The translations under genes and the position numbers were made by a program. A model generated the notes under the pieces. The model was not told where the DNA came from. It saw only the letters and a list, made by a program, of their open reading frames with translations, and made no database searches. Below are positions 44,931 through 53,021 of a stretch of DNA of 64,000 nucleotides, one piece after another. The DNA is taken from contig NZ_MSMP01000006.1 of NCBI RefSeq assembly GCF_001936575.1, positions 1-64,000 on the forward strand. The letters are read 5' to 3'. Source of the stretch: Tenacibaculum agarivorans. Lineage in GTDB: Bacteria; Bacteroidota; Bacteroidia; Flavobacteriales; Flavobacteriaceae. Position 1 is the first letter of the stretch. Every line of letters starts with the position of its first letter.

Positions 44931-45353
44931 TTATTCAATGATATTCGCTTTTTCTGCATACAAAGCAAAATAATTGACATGTAAATAAAAGTTGGAGTTT
45001 GTACGGATATCTGCTCTGTCTACTTTTAAATTATATCTTTTGCCAGGTTCAAGAAATACTGTAGTAGAAGCAGATGAAGAAAAACCGATTTGACCACTTT
45101 CTCCTTCAAAACTAAAATCTGAAGCTATAAGTTTTTCATCTAAAAAAATGTTCAAACAAATTCCTGCGTTAACAACAGGACCTGAATAGTGAGCTTTAGC
45201 TACTGCATTGATATTTAGTAAACAAGGAACTTTTACTTCGATAAAATCTTGCCAAGTGCCTTCAGAAGAGTCTGTTTCACCTTCATTAGTAGCAATGATT
45301 CTTATCGGTTTGATTTTCTTATTGATGAAGTCTTCAATTTTTAAATTTTCCAT
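44931..45353 (-). CDS. Unknown beta-rich protein, first gene of the cluster
   Basis: A 140-residue soluble protein without signal peptide. I chose the ATG at 45351-45353 (MENLKIEDF), because the upstream extension lacks coding character. The pattern of alternating hydrophobic residues (LNINAVAKAHYSGPVVNAGI, YNLKVDRADI, FYLHVNYFALYAE) suggests a jelly-roll or other beta sandwich. No family recognised. It is the likely first gene of the five-gene minus-strand unit ending at 42489. Confidence 0.68.
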   Translation of the reverse strand: MENLKIEDFINKKIKPIRIIATNEGETDSSEGTWQDFIEVKVPCLLNINAVAKAHYSGPVVNAGICLNIFLDEKLIASDFSFEGESGQIGFSSSASTTVFLEPGKRYNLKVDRADIRTNSNFYLHVNYFALYAEKANIIE

Positions 45354-45502
45354 GATATTTAGTGTTAAAATTACATCATGCAATTTGAAAAAAACAGCGA
45401 CTGAAAACCATACCTATAACTAGGTATTTGTTTGATTTATAATAAATAAAGACTAAATTAAATTGATAAGAATCACGGGTGATTAATGACTAAAAACCGT
45501 AT

Positions 45503-46903
45503 TTACTGAGGAATAATACGCAGCAATCGTCCAGGACCTTCTACTAGAACATACAAGAAGTTATCATTACCTACATAAGCATGTCGAACTCTACCAATAT
45601 CTTCAAGTAGTTTTTCTTCGCTAATAATCTTATTTCCATCCATTTTTAAACGATGTAAATATTCAAATTTTAGTGAACTCACAAACAAATCATTTTTCCA
45701 TGTTCCATATATATCACTAGATAGAAACGTCATACCGCAAGGAGCAATAGAAGGGACCCAATAATGTATAGGCTGTTCCATGCCTTCTTTTTCGGTGTAT
45801 TTGGTGATACGAGTACCGATATAATTGATACCATATGTAATTTCTGGCCAGCCGTAGTTATGTCCAGGTGCTAGAATATTTACTTCGTCCCCACCTTTTG
45901 GTCCGTGTTCACCTTCCCAAATTTCTTTAGTTTCTGGATGAATAGTTAACCCTTGCGGATTTCGAATCCCATAAGCATAAATGGAAGGAATGGCACCTTC
46001 CTTATTCACAAAAGGATTATCTTTTGGAATACTACCATCATCATGTATTCGATGGATTTTTCCTAAAAAATTATCCAGTTTCTGTGGATATTTATCTCTA
46101 CCACCTCTATCTCCAATGGAAATGTATAAATAGCCCTTGGTATCAAATAATAAACGAGAGCCATAATGATGTTTTGTAGTACGATAAGGTAATGCCACAA
46201 AAATATCTTCACATTCGATTAATTGACCATCAACAAGTTTGGCACGACAAACGGCAGTAGTTTGCTTATTTGATTTGTTAGGATGTTTTTTAGAATAAGA
46301 TAAGTAGAGGTAGTTATTCTTTTTAAAATCAGGATGTAGTATGATATCTAATAATCCACCTTGCCTTTTAGCAACAACTTTCGGCACACCAGAAATGGTA
46401 GTTAACTGACCTTTTGTATCGATTTTATATAGTTTTCCATCGCGCTCTGTTACTAAAAAATCACCATTAGGTAATTGCACCATTCCCCAAGGAATTCCAT
46501 TTAGTTGATCAGAAATAACGTCTACTCGAAAATTTAAATCGTCAGAAATAATTATTTTTTGAAAATCTGGATTTTGAGCTTCTAAACCTTGTAAAGTTTT
46601 TCCTTCAATTTCAGTAAGAATATAATCAGTTAAGTTTTTTATTTCTTCTTTGGTAAATGTTTTACCGTAAGCAGGCATTCCGTTATTCTCGTTTCCAATG
46701 GTTATCGAGTTCATAATTTCTTCGGGAGAATTACCATATATCCATTTTCTTTCTACAAAAGAACTCAAATCTTTACCATGACAACCACTACAGTGGTTTT
46801 TGTACTGTTGTGCTGAGGTGTTTTTAACTTGACCATAACTATTCATTAAACATAGGAATGAAAATATGGTTACATAAAAATGATCTAGTTTAACAAAATT
46901 CAT
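45503..46903 (-). CDS. PQQ-type soluble sugar dehydrogenase with fused N-terminal cytochrome c
   Basis: A 466-residue exported oxidoreductase. Signal peptide ends near NSYG. Residues 28-98 form a cytochrome c domain with heme motif C38-S-G-C41-H42 and the likely axial Met76 (NNGMPAYG). Residues of about 120-465 form the six-bladed propeller of the soluble aldose dehydrogenase (GSDH/YliI) family: GIPWGMVQLPNGDFLVTERD, GLLDIILHPDF, IGDRGGRDKYPQ, YGIRNPQGLT and EGEHGPKGGDEVN. It would oxidise sugars in the periplasm and pass electrons to its own heme. It uses PQQ if the cell can make or take it up. Confidence 0.9.
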   Translation of the reverse strand: MNFVKLDHFYVTIFSFLCLMNSYGQVKNTSAQQYKNHCSGCHGKDLSSFVERKWIYGNSPEEIMNSITIGNENNGMPAYGKTFTKEEIKNLTDYILTEIEGKTLQGLEAQNPDFQKIIISDDLNFRVDVISDQLNGIPWGMVQLPNGDFLVTERDGKLYKIDTKGQLTTISGVPKVVAKRQGGLLDIILHPDFKKNNYLYLSYSKKHPNKSNKQTTAVCRAKLVDGQLIECEDIFVALPYRTTKHHYGSRLLFDTKGYLYISIGDRGGRDKYPQKLDNFLGKIHRIHDDGSIPKDNPFVNKEGAIPSIYAYGIRNPQGLTIHPETKEIWEGEHGPKGGDEVNILAPGHNYGWPEITYGINYIGTRITKYTEKEGMEQPIHYWVPSIAPCGMTFLSSDIYGTWKNDLFVSSLKFEYLHRLKMDGNKIISEEKLLEDIGRVRHAYVGNDNFLYVLVEGPGRLLRIIPQ

Positions 46904-46977
46904 TGGTTTTAGTTTTAAATAGATTGATGGTTAGTCAATATAAATTTACTAAAACCTGAAGATTTTTAGGATATAAA

Positions 46978-47406
46978 TTAATCAGCGGAAAAATCTAATT
47001 TTAGACCTGATATTTTATTTTCTAGTATTTCAAAGGAATATGTAGATGAGCTTTCTGGGCACCAGTCTAATTTTTTATTGAAAAATTCTTCATAAACATG
47101 TAAAATAAATCTATTGTCGGTATTAGAATAGGATAGTTTCATTTGATCGTAACATTCACATTGAAAATTTTCGAAAAGCATTTTTTTCTCCACAGATTTA
47201 CCTTGTTTCAATTCAGGAATACTAATATCAGTTAACAACTCTGTTAAATGACTTTCTTTAAACCCAATAGCGGATTTGAAGTTAGCTATTAATTGCGAGT
47301 ATAGTTGACTTGTTAATTCTGCGTCGAATTTCTTTGGTGTGTTTTGTTGTTGTTTACAAGAAATAATTACAAGTAGACCAATAAGTAGTGAATATGCAAT
47401 TTTCAT
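46978..47406 (-). CDS. Small lipoprotein of unknown function
   Basis: A 142-residue lipoprotein with lipobox VIISC (Cys17). Three further Cys (CECYDQ near residues 82-84 and WCPES near 115) could form a disulfide. No family recognised. It lies 15 bases after the exonuclease gene on the same strand and may be cotranscribed with it. Confidence 0.72.
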   Translation of the reverse strand: MKIAYSLLIGLLVIISCKQQQNTPKKFDAELTSQLYSQLIANFKSAIGFKESHLTELLTDISIPELKQGKSVEKKMLFENFQCECYDQMKLSYSNTDNRFILHVYEEFFNKKLDWCPESSSTYSFEILENKISGLKLDFSAD

Positions 47407-47421
47407 ATATTTTTAAATTTT

Positions 47422-48171
47422 CTATTGAGTTTGATATTTAGATTTTACCTGTAAACGTATATGCTGAATATTTTTGTTTTCTAAAATGGGTAAATTATTA
47501 AAACGTAATAGCAATTGCGCTACAGCTATGGTATCTTGTTCACAATAACGAATAATTCGATCTAAATCTTGTGCTTTATAGTAAATATTAGCTACTTGAC
47601 TGCCATCAATATCTTGTTTTGGAGAAGGAATCCCTAAAATATGGGTAAGTAAGTTTAGAGAAGTATAATGTTTGTAGTCTCCAAACTTCCATAAGTCTAA
47701 AGTGTCTAAATGATGAATTTCCCATGGTTTTTTACCGAATAAATTAAGCTTTTCAGGAAGTTCTATTCCATGAATAATCATTCTGCGTGCAATGTAAGGG
47801 AAATCAAACTCTTTACCGTTATGTGCGCACAGTAGGTGTTTTTTAAGGTTAAAATGAGTGTCAAGTAACTCTTTAAAGTTAATGAGCAATTCATATTCGT
47901 TAGTATTGGAAAAAGAAGTTACTCTTAATTGACGATGATCATCCTTTTCAATAAAGTAGGCGACAGAAATACAAATGATTTTACCAAACTCAGCCCAAAT
48001 ACCAGCTCTTTCATAAAACTCTTCGGAAGTGAATTCGCCTTTTCTTTGGTATTTTGTTTTTTCCTCAAAGAGTACTTGTTTTTCTTGAGTAATAGTATTC
48101 CAGTCTTCTTGTTCTGGAACAGTTTCAATATCTAAAAACAGAATGTTTTTTAGGTCTATGTTTTGTAACAT
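47422..48171 (-). CDS. DEDDy-type 3'-5' exonuclease (PolB exonuclease-like)
   Basis: A 249-residue RNase H-fold nuclease of the predicted PolB-like exonuclease group. Metal-binding residues are D14 and E16 in FLDIETVP, D123 in HNGKEFDFPY, and D213 with Tyr209 in YCEQD, which gives the DEDDy pattern. It should remove nucleotides from 3' ends of DNA in the cytoplasm, probably in repair. It appears as a stand-alone exonuclease without a polymerase domain. Confidence 0.88.
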   Translation of the reverse strand: MLQNIDLKNILFLDIETVPEQEDWNTITQEKQVLFEEKTKYQRKGEFTSEEFYERAGIWAEFGKIICISVAYFIEKDDHRQLRVTSFSNTNEYELLINFKELLDTHFNLKKHLLCAHNGKEFDFPYIARRMIIHGIELPEKLNLFGKKPWEIHHLDTLDLWKFGDYKHYTSLNLLTHILGIPSPKQDIDGSQVANIYYKAQDLDRIIRYCEQDTIAVAQLLLRFNNLPILENKNIQHIRLQVKSKYQTQ

Positions 48172-48595
48172 GGTAATATAGCAATTTGATTTCTAGCATT
48201 TTTGGTAAAAGTATAAAAATTATTTAATATCCGAGGTGTAGAAGGGCTAGTGTAATTTTGATACTATTACTTTATTTCGTCCATAGAATAAACTTAGATT
48301 TCATCTGATTTAGCAATTTAAAGTAGCATTTCACTACTTTTTTTCGAAAGATTAAATGATATTATTCCTATTTGAGAATAAGTTTAGTTATGTGTTGAGT
48401 TTTTGACAAAACCCCATTTTTACTGGCTTTTTTTGATGATATGCTAAAAATTTCACCCTATTTTATTCCTTTTTAAAGGCTTTTTTTCCCCTTCACACAG
48501 TTTAAGTACAGGAATACTCTTCGATTGAACTTCATTTGTAGTGTTATTAGAAAATAGTAACACAAAATTTCATCAACCGTTAAACTCCGATTATT
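48172..48595. other. Non-coding region of 424 bases between divergent genes
   Basis: AT-rich spacer between the exonuclease (minus) and TonB-family gene (plus). It should carry both promoters. A partial -7-like word TTCATTTG lies at about 48531. No coding frame, repeat or RNA gene seen. Confidence 0.5.
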
Positions 48596-49246
48596 ATGAT
48601 TTTAAAGAGAATATTTATTTTAGGCTGTATTGTAGTATCAAATGCATTACTTGTTTCACAAAATAACGTGTGTATGAGTTCATCATCAGAAGATGATTTA
48701 CTAATGGAATTAAACTCTATTGATAAATGTATATCTCAAAAAGAAAATACTGAGGTTACATTACCTAAAAAAAGTACCAAAAGATATCTTAGAACTAGAA
48801 GAACTAACTATTATCATAAACTTAGAAAAAATTTAAAAGCTATAGATGCGGAAAAAAACAAAGTTGTTACTAAAGAAGTAAAAGCAAAAGATGTTTATTT
48901 AGGGGAAGTAACTCAAGAGCCAGTGCTAGTAATGTCTAAAAATAATCCAGTGTATACAGGAAACTTAAGAGAGGTTTTAGAAAGATACGTTAGTGATAAC
49001 TTAACATACCCTGAAACCTTAAAAAATGAAGGGATAGAGGGTATTGTATGGACTAGTTTTGTAATCGACACTCAAGGGAAAGTTAAAAACATAGTAGCTT
49101 TAGGACCAATTGGAGGTAGATTATTAGAAGAAGAAGCTTCAAAATTGATTCAATCATTACCAAAGTTTATACCTGGAAAATTAGACGGTGAAGTTGTTAA
49201 CGTAAAACATTTAATGGCGATAAACTTTAAGTCAGATCAAAACTAA
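48596..49246 (+). CDS. TonB-family energy-transducer C-terminal domain protein
   Basis: A 216-residue exported protein. A signal peptide or N-terminal anchor (MILKRIFILGCIVVSNALLV) is followed by a Lys/Arg-rich linker and a TonB C-terminal-type domain at about 125-213 (LERYVSDNLTYPETLKNEGI, GIVWTSFVIDTQGKVKNI, LPKFIPGKLDGE). It could contact TonB-dependent receptors, but it lacks the Pro-rich span of a classical TonB. Flavobacteria carry many such paralogues. A terminator follows directly. Confidence 0.8.
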   Translation: MILKRIFILGCIVVSNALLVSQNNVCMSSSSEDDLLMELNSIDKCISQKENTEVTLPKKSTKRYLRTRRTNYYHKLRKNLKAIDAEKNKVVTKEVKAKDVYLGEVTQEPVLVMSKNNPVYTGNLREVLERYVSDNLTYPETLKNEGIEGIVWTSFVIDTQGKVKNIVALGPIGGRLLEEEASKLIQSLPKFIPGKLDGEVVNVKHLMAINFKSDQN

Positions 49247-49343
49247 TTACAGTTTTTATTTAAAAAGTTAATAGTTGTTTTACAGATGCACTTGATTGAG
49301 TTATAAAATTATTAAAGTATGTTTAAGAAAAATACACCATTAT

Positions 49344-49372
49344 AAAATCACCCATTTCGGGTGATTTTTTTT
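49344..49372 (+). terminator. Rho-independent terminator after the TonB-family gene
   Basis: Arms AAAATCACCC (49344-49353) and GGGTGATTTT (49359-49368), five-base loop and T tail. An in-frame GTG at 49361 lies inside this hairpin, so it cannot be the start of the next gene. Confidence 0.9.
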
Positions 49373-49386
49373 CTATTACAACAAAG

Positions 49387-49394
49387 TATTTTTG
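49387..49394 (+). promoter_or_regulatory. -7 promoter box of the acyltransferase/E1 operon
   Basis: TATTTTTG fits TAnnTTTG and lies 29 bases before the ATG at 49424, right after the terminator. It supports that ATG as the start. Confidence 0.5.
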
Positions 49395-49423
49395 CGGCGC
49401 AAAATAAAAAATGTCTTAGCCAA

Positions 49424-50101
49424 ATGTATAAAAAGTTAGAGGAGGGTAACTTTACTATAAATGATGAGCTTATAGATGTCTATAAAAACATGTATCTCTA
49501 TAAAGTTGGATACAATAACTTAGAGAAACTCTCAAACTTTGTGTATGAAAAGTACGCATTTCATTATCAGAAAAAGTATAATTGGGAACCTGATGTTACA
49601 GTAAAACAGGAGATGTTTGAGTCTGATAAAGATCAATTTAAAGATTCTGTATACTTCGCTTTTAAAAATTTGGATGATCAATTTTTAGGGACTATAAAAG
49701 TGAGTAAAAGAGTAGGACAACAGTTTTCTATTGAGAAAGATTTTGACATTAACGTTGACGATTTTGTGAATCAACAAAACTTCCCAGTCAATAGCATATG
49801 GCATTTAGGAAGATTAGCCATTGCTTCTGATCTTTTGAAAACTACATATGAGGTTTCAAGCAAAGAGGTAATTAAAAACTTACTAATTCACTCATTAAGC
49901 TATATAGCAGAACATCCAGATAATTTAATGTTAGCGGAATCCGATGTATTAATTCATAAAATTTTTGATGATATAGGAGTTCACATGGAAATTATTGGAG
50001 AAAAGAAAGATTTTTTAGGCAGTCCTACTTATCCAGTAATGTTAAGGTCTAAAGCCATAAGAAAATGGCTTTCAGAAGAAATAAATTACGAATTTCAATA
50101 A
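49424..50101 (+). CDS. GNAT-like acyltransferase (LuxI/FeeM-like), partner of an E1-like enzyme
   Basis: A 225-residue soluble protein. The start at 49424 follows from the promoter box and the terminator upstream. The order of segments resembles N-acyl amino acid or acyl-homoserine-lactone synthase folds: an N-terminal acceptor part, a GTIKVSKR strand near residue 90-98, IWHLGRLAIAS near 124-134 at the place of the acyl-binding core, and GEKKDFLGSPTYPVML near the end. The match is by pattern, not certain. It lies 16 bases before the ThiF-like gene, so the two products should act in one pathway, for example acylating and activating a small carboxylic acid. Confidence 0.6.
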   Translation: MYKKLEEGNFTINDELIDVYKNMYLYKVGYNNLEKLSNFVYEKYAFHYQKKYNWEPDVTVKQEMFESDKDQFKDSVYFAFKNLDDQFLGTIKVSKRVGQQFSIEKDFDINVDDFVNQQNFPVNSIWHLGRLAIASDLLKTTYEVSSKEVIKNLLIHSLSYIAEHPDNLMLAESDVLIHKIFDDIGVHMEIIGEKKDFLGSPTYPVMLRSKAIRKWLSEEINYEFQ

Positions 50102-50117
50102 AAACTAATAAAGGAAG

Positions 50118-50903
50118 ATGATAGATAAAAAAGCGATACCAGAAATGCATGATGAAGCTAGGTATCATAAAAATGTATTGTACATAACTCCTGAACAACA
50201 AGATAGAATTAAAGATGTTAAAATCGTATTTGGAGGTGTAGGTTTAGGAAGTGTAATTGCTGAAGCTTTGTTACGATTGGGTTTTGAGAATTTTGTTTTT
50301 ATTGATGGAGATGAGGTAGAAACTTCAAACCTAAATAGACAGAATTATACAGAGAATGATATTCAAAACTCAAAAGTAGCCTCAATTACAAAACGTTTAC
50401 ATGCCATTAATCCTAATGCGAAAGTAGTATATCATCATGTATTTCTTGAGCCAGAAACCATCAAGGATTATGTTGAAGGATGTGATATAGCTATTAATGC
50501 AATTGATTTTGATACGTTACAAACACCTTTTGTTTTTGATGAGTGTTGTAAAGAATTAGGAATTCCTGTAATTCACCCGTTAAACTTTGGTTGGGCAGGA
50601 GCAGCTTACGTAGTAACACCAACAAGTGAACAAATCTATGATGTTGCTAGAAGTACAGGAAGGTTTGAATTGGTATTGATCCAAAATATGTTGAATTATT
50701 TCGAGAATAGAGAGGATCTAGATTTATCTTGGTTTTATGATTTCTATGAAACGTATAAAGAAAAATCTAAAAAAATTACTCCTCCTCAGTTAGTGGTAGG
50801 TTCATATTTGGCAGCCTCTTTAGTGACCAATATCGCATTTTGTTTGAGTACAGGTTTACCAGTTAAAACATATCCAGAACCTTATTTTTTATCAACTCGA
50901 TAA
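50118..50903 (+). CDS. ThiF/E1-like adenylyltransferase
   Basis: A 261-residue E1-superfamily protein that activates a carboxylate as acyl-adenylate. The nucleotide-binding loop is GGVGLGS at 39-45; D64 (FIDGDEVE), N71 and R74 (NLNRQ), K86 (NSKVAS) and D130 (NAIDFD) occupy the conserved ATP/Mg positions. There are no CxxC zinc pairs, and it lacks the C-terminal rhodanese domain of MoeB. It is therefore not a standard ThiF, MoeB or TcdA. No ubiquitin-like or JAB protease gene is adjacent; the only partner is the acyltransferase-like gene upstream. Confidence 0.85.
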   Translation: MIDKKAIPEMHDEARYHKNVLYITPEQQDRIKDVKIVFGGVGLGSVIAEALLRLGFENFVFIDGDEVETSNLNRQNYTENDIQNSKVASITKRLHAINPNAKVVYHHVFLEPETIKDYVEGCDIAINAIDFDTLQTPFVFDECCKELGIPVIHPLNFGWAGAAYVVTPTSEQIYDVARSTGRFELVLIQNMLNYFENREDLDLSWFYDFYETYKEKSKKITPPQLVVGSYLAASLVTNIAFCLSTGLPVKTYPEPYFLSTR

Positions 50904-50913
50904 CTAATATTAT

Positions 50914-51152
50914 GAGAGGTTGTCTAGAAAGTATTCGTTTCTAATCTATTGACTGTCGTGAAAAACATAGAAAATGAAGAAATCTTTTAGATTTAAATTA
51001 ATGAATTATGTCTTTACGATGAACGAAACATAGTGAAGTAAAGAAGTAATCTGTTAATTGAATAACGAAAATCTCGTTTTTAAGACAAAGATTGCTTCAT
51101 CTGTTGCATTTCTTTGTAATAACATTTCAAATGTCTTTTCAGACAATCTCTT
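50914..51152. repeat. Non-coding inverted-repeat element of about 240 bases
   Basis: Outer arms GAGAGGTTGTCTAGAAAG (50914-50931) and CTTTTCAGACAATCTCTT (51135-51152) are imperfect inverted repeats. Inside, a left part with ACGATGAACGAAAC and AAGTAATCT is partly complementary to a right part with AAAGATTGCTTC and TTGCATTTCTTTGTAAT. It looks like a MITE-like or large palindromic dispersed repeat. Its right end touches the stop codon of the DUF6503 gene and may terminate that operon. Confidence 0.65.
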
Positions 51153-51861
51153 ATTTTTTTGAAAGTGTATCTGTGCCTAAATACTTATCATCTTTGTTGT
51201 AATACCAAGCTCTTACCTTAGGCATTTTAATTTCGTTAATGATTTCTTCTTCAGAAAGTAAAATATATTCTCCACTATCTTTAGTTGCTTTAAAAAACTG
51301 ATAGACTTCCATGGCATAAGTTTTTGGATTAAAGTAGAAGTACCAAGTATCTTTACCTACACCTTCCTCATAAGTAGCTTTTAAAACGAGATATTCTTTT
51401 CCTTTAAAGGTCCTTTTTTCTACTTTATCATGAATAATAGTTCCGTTGTCTTTCAATTTCATTGGAAGTCCATACAGGTATGTGTAATAGTTTTTATAGA
51501 GATTGGCACGCTCACAACTTAGTTTTTTCTCTTTTAAAACAGCTTCGGAAAGATTTTCGTTACCATTAAAAGCGATGGTACACTTATCTTTTTTTATAGT
51601 ATATGTTGTAGTGTCTTCTCCTCTTTTTGCTTCCACGGCAAAGAATTGTTCAGGTAAATTAATTTGAATCTTACTGTCTCTTTTTGATGCATCAGGCGTT
51701 GTCATGGTAACATGTAATGTTCCTTTAAATGCATCCCAATTTCCATTTGGATCATGATAAGCAATTGCTTTTTCTAATAATTGTTGCCCTGTAATATTTT
51801 GAGCGTTAACAAAGAAGCTATTTACTAATAATAAACCTAAAATAAGAGATAGTCGATACAT
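51151..51861 (-). CDS. DUF6503 exported protein, end of the sugar-glycerate operon
   Basis: A 236-residue protein with a signal peptide ending in FFVNAQ rather than a lipobox. It starts with GQQLLEKAIAYHDPNGNW and keeps the family's later segments YYTYLYGLPMKL and KDTWYFYFNPKTYAME. It is a distant paralogue of the lipoprotein at 17348. Function is unknown; the family resembles LolA-like folds. The gene begins 28 bases after the glycerate kinase stop, so it is probably cotranscribed with the catabolic genes, though it may have no part in the pathway. Confidence 0.78.
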   Translation of the reverse strand: MYRLSLILGLLLVNSFFVNAQNITGQQLLEKAIAYHDPNGNWDAFKGTLHVTMTTPDASKRDSKIQINLPEQFFAVEAKRGEDTTTYTIKKDKCTIAFNGNENLSEAVLKEKKLSCERANLYKNYYTYLYGLPMKLKDNGTIIHDKVEKRTFKGKEYLVLKATYEEGVGKDTWYFYFNPKTYAMEVYQFFKATKDSGEYILLSEEEIINEIKMPKVRAWYYNKDDKYLGTDTLSKK

Positions 51862-51889
51862 AATAAAGTATATTTATGTAACTAAAGTA

Positions 51890-53011
51890 CTATATTTTTT
51901 CTTTTACAAAGGTTTCTGCCAAGTGCTTTAAGTGTTGTTTGGTATTGGTAAAGGCATCGTTAATATCTGTGGCTATACTTATGATATCTCTAGCATAGTC
52001 GATTTTAAAGTTTGTTAACTCGGCATTCGTTAATGAAACTTGTCCGCAGAAAACAGCAACTTTAGTATCAGGGTTTCTAGCTTGGAGTATACCTTGAATA
52101 GTTTTTCCATTTTTGGTTTGTTCATCTAATTGACCTTCACCCGTAATAATCCAATCAGCGTGTTGAATGGCTTCTTCAAAATTGGCCAAATCTTTTAGTA
52201 AACTAAAACCAGAAATAAGTTCGCCTTGTAAAAATATATGACATCCAACCCCCATACCTCCAGCAGCACCTCCACCTACAATACTTTGTGTTTTGGTATC
52301 GAAATGACGATCTAATACACTAGAAAAATGAATCATTCCATCTTCTAATACAGCAATATCTTTATCAGATGCTCCCTTTTGTTTAGCATACACATTAGCA
52401 GCACCATTAGGGCCGTATAGAGGATTGGTTACATCGCAGGCTATTTTAAAATTTACATGATGTAATCTAGGATGTATATTTGTTGAAGTTATTTTTTCAA
52501 TTTTCGCGAGATTTTCTCCAATAGGATGAACGAGATTCTCTTGCCTGTCGTAAAATTCATATCCTAAAGCATTTGCCATTCCAATACCACAATCGTTAGT
52601 AGCGCTACCACCTAATCCGATAATAATGGTTTCAGCTCCTCTATCTAAGGCGTCAATAATAAGTTCACCCGTACCAAACGTACTTGCTTTTCTAACATTT
52701 AAATGATCACTGATTAAAGCCTTCATTCCAGAAGCTTCAGCCATTTCTATAAAAGCTGTTTTTGTGGTTTCAGCATACAAATAACTAGCTTTAATGGTAT
52801 TAAAATAGGCACTTTGTACTTCTTTGGTAATAAAACTTCCACCTAAATAATATTGTGCAATATCAATAGTACCATCACCACCGTCAGCTAATGGAAGTAG
52901 TTGGATGTGAGTATTTGGACTAAACTCTTGTAGTGTATTTTTAAAAATATCACAAAATTCAAAAGAAGTAAGAGTACCTTTAAATTTATCTGGAGCAATA
53001 ACAATTCGCAT
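51890..53011 (-). CDS. Glycerate kinase (GarK/GlxK family)
   Basis: A 373-residue kinase that phosphorylates D-glycerate; enzymes of this family form 2-phosphoglycerate, which enters lower glycolysis. Motifs in order: IAPDKFKGTLTS at 5-16, PLADGGDGT near 40-48, MAEASGM, ASTFGTGELI, IIIGLGGSATNDCG near 130-143, and VGGGAAGGMG followed by ITGEGQLDEQT. The length is normal for the family. It lies 10 bases after the symporter gene, inside the operon with the GH63/MGH1-like hydrolase, which would supply its substrate. This gene is the main reason to think that the imported glycoside contains glycerate. Confidence 0.94.
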   Translation of the reverse strand: MRIVIAPDKFKGTLTSFEFCDIFKNTLQEFSPNTHIQLLPLADGGDGTIDIAQYYLGGSFITKEVQSAYFNTIKASYLYAETTKTAFIEMAEASGMKALISDHLNVRKASTFGTGELIIDALDRGAETIIIGLGGSATNDCGIGMANALGYEFYDRQENLVHPIGENLAKIEKITSTNIHPRLHHVNFKIACDVTNPLYGPNGAANVYAKQKGASDKDIAVLEDGMIHFSSVLDRHFDTKTQSIVGGGAAGGMGVGCHIFLQGELISGFSLLKDLANFEEAIQHADWIITGEGQLDEQTKNGKTIQGILQARNPDTKVAVFCGQVSLTNAELTNFKIDYARDIISIATDINDAFTNTKQHLKHLAETFVKEKI

Positions 53012-53021
53012 AGAAATAGAT

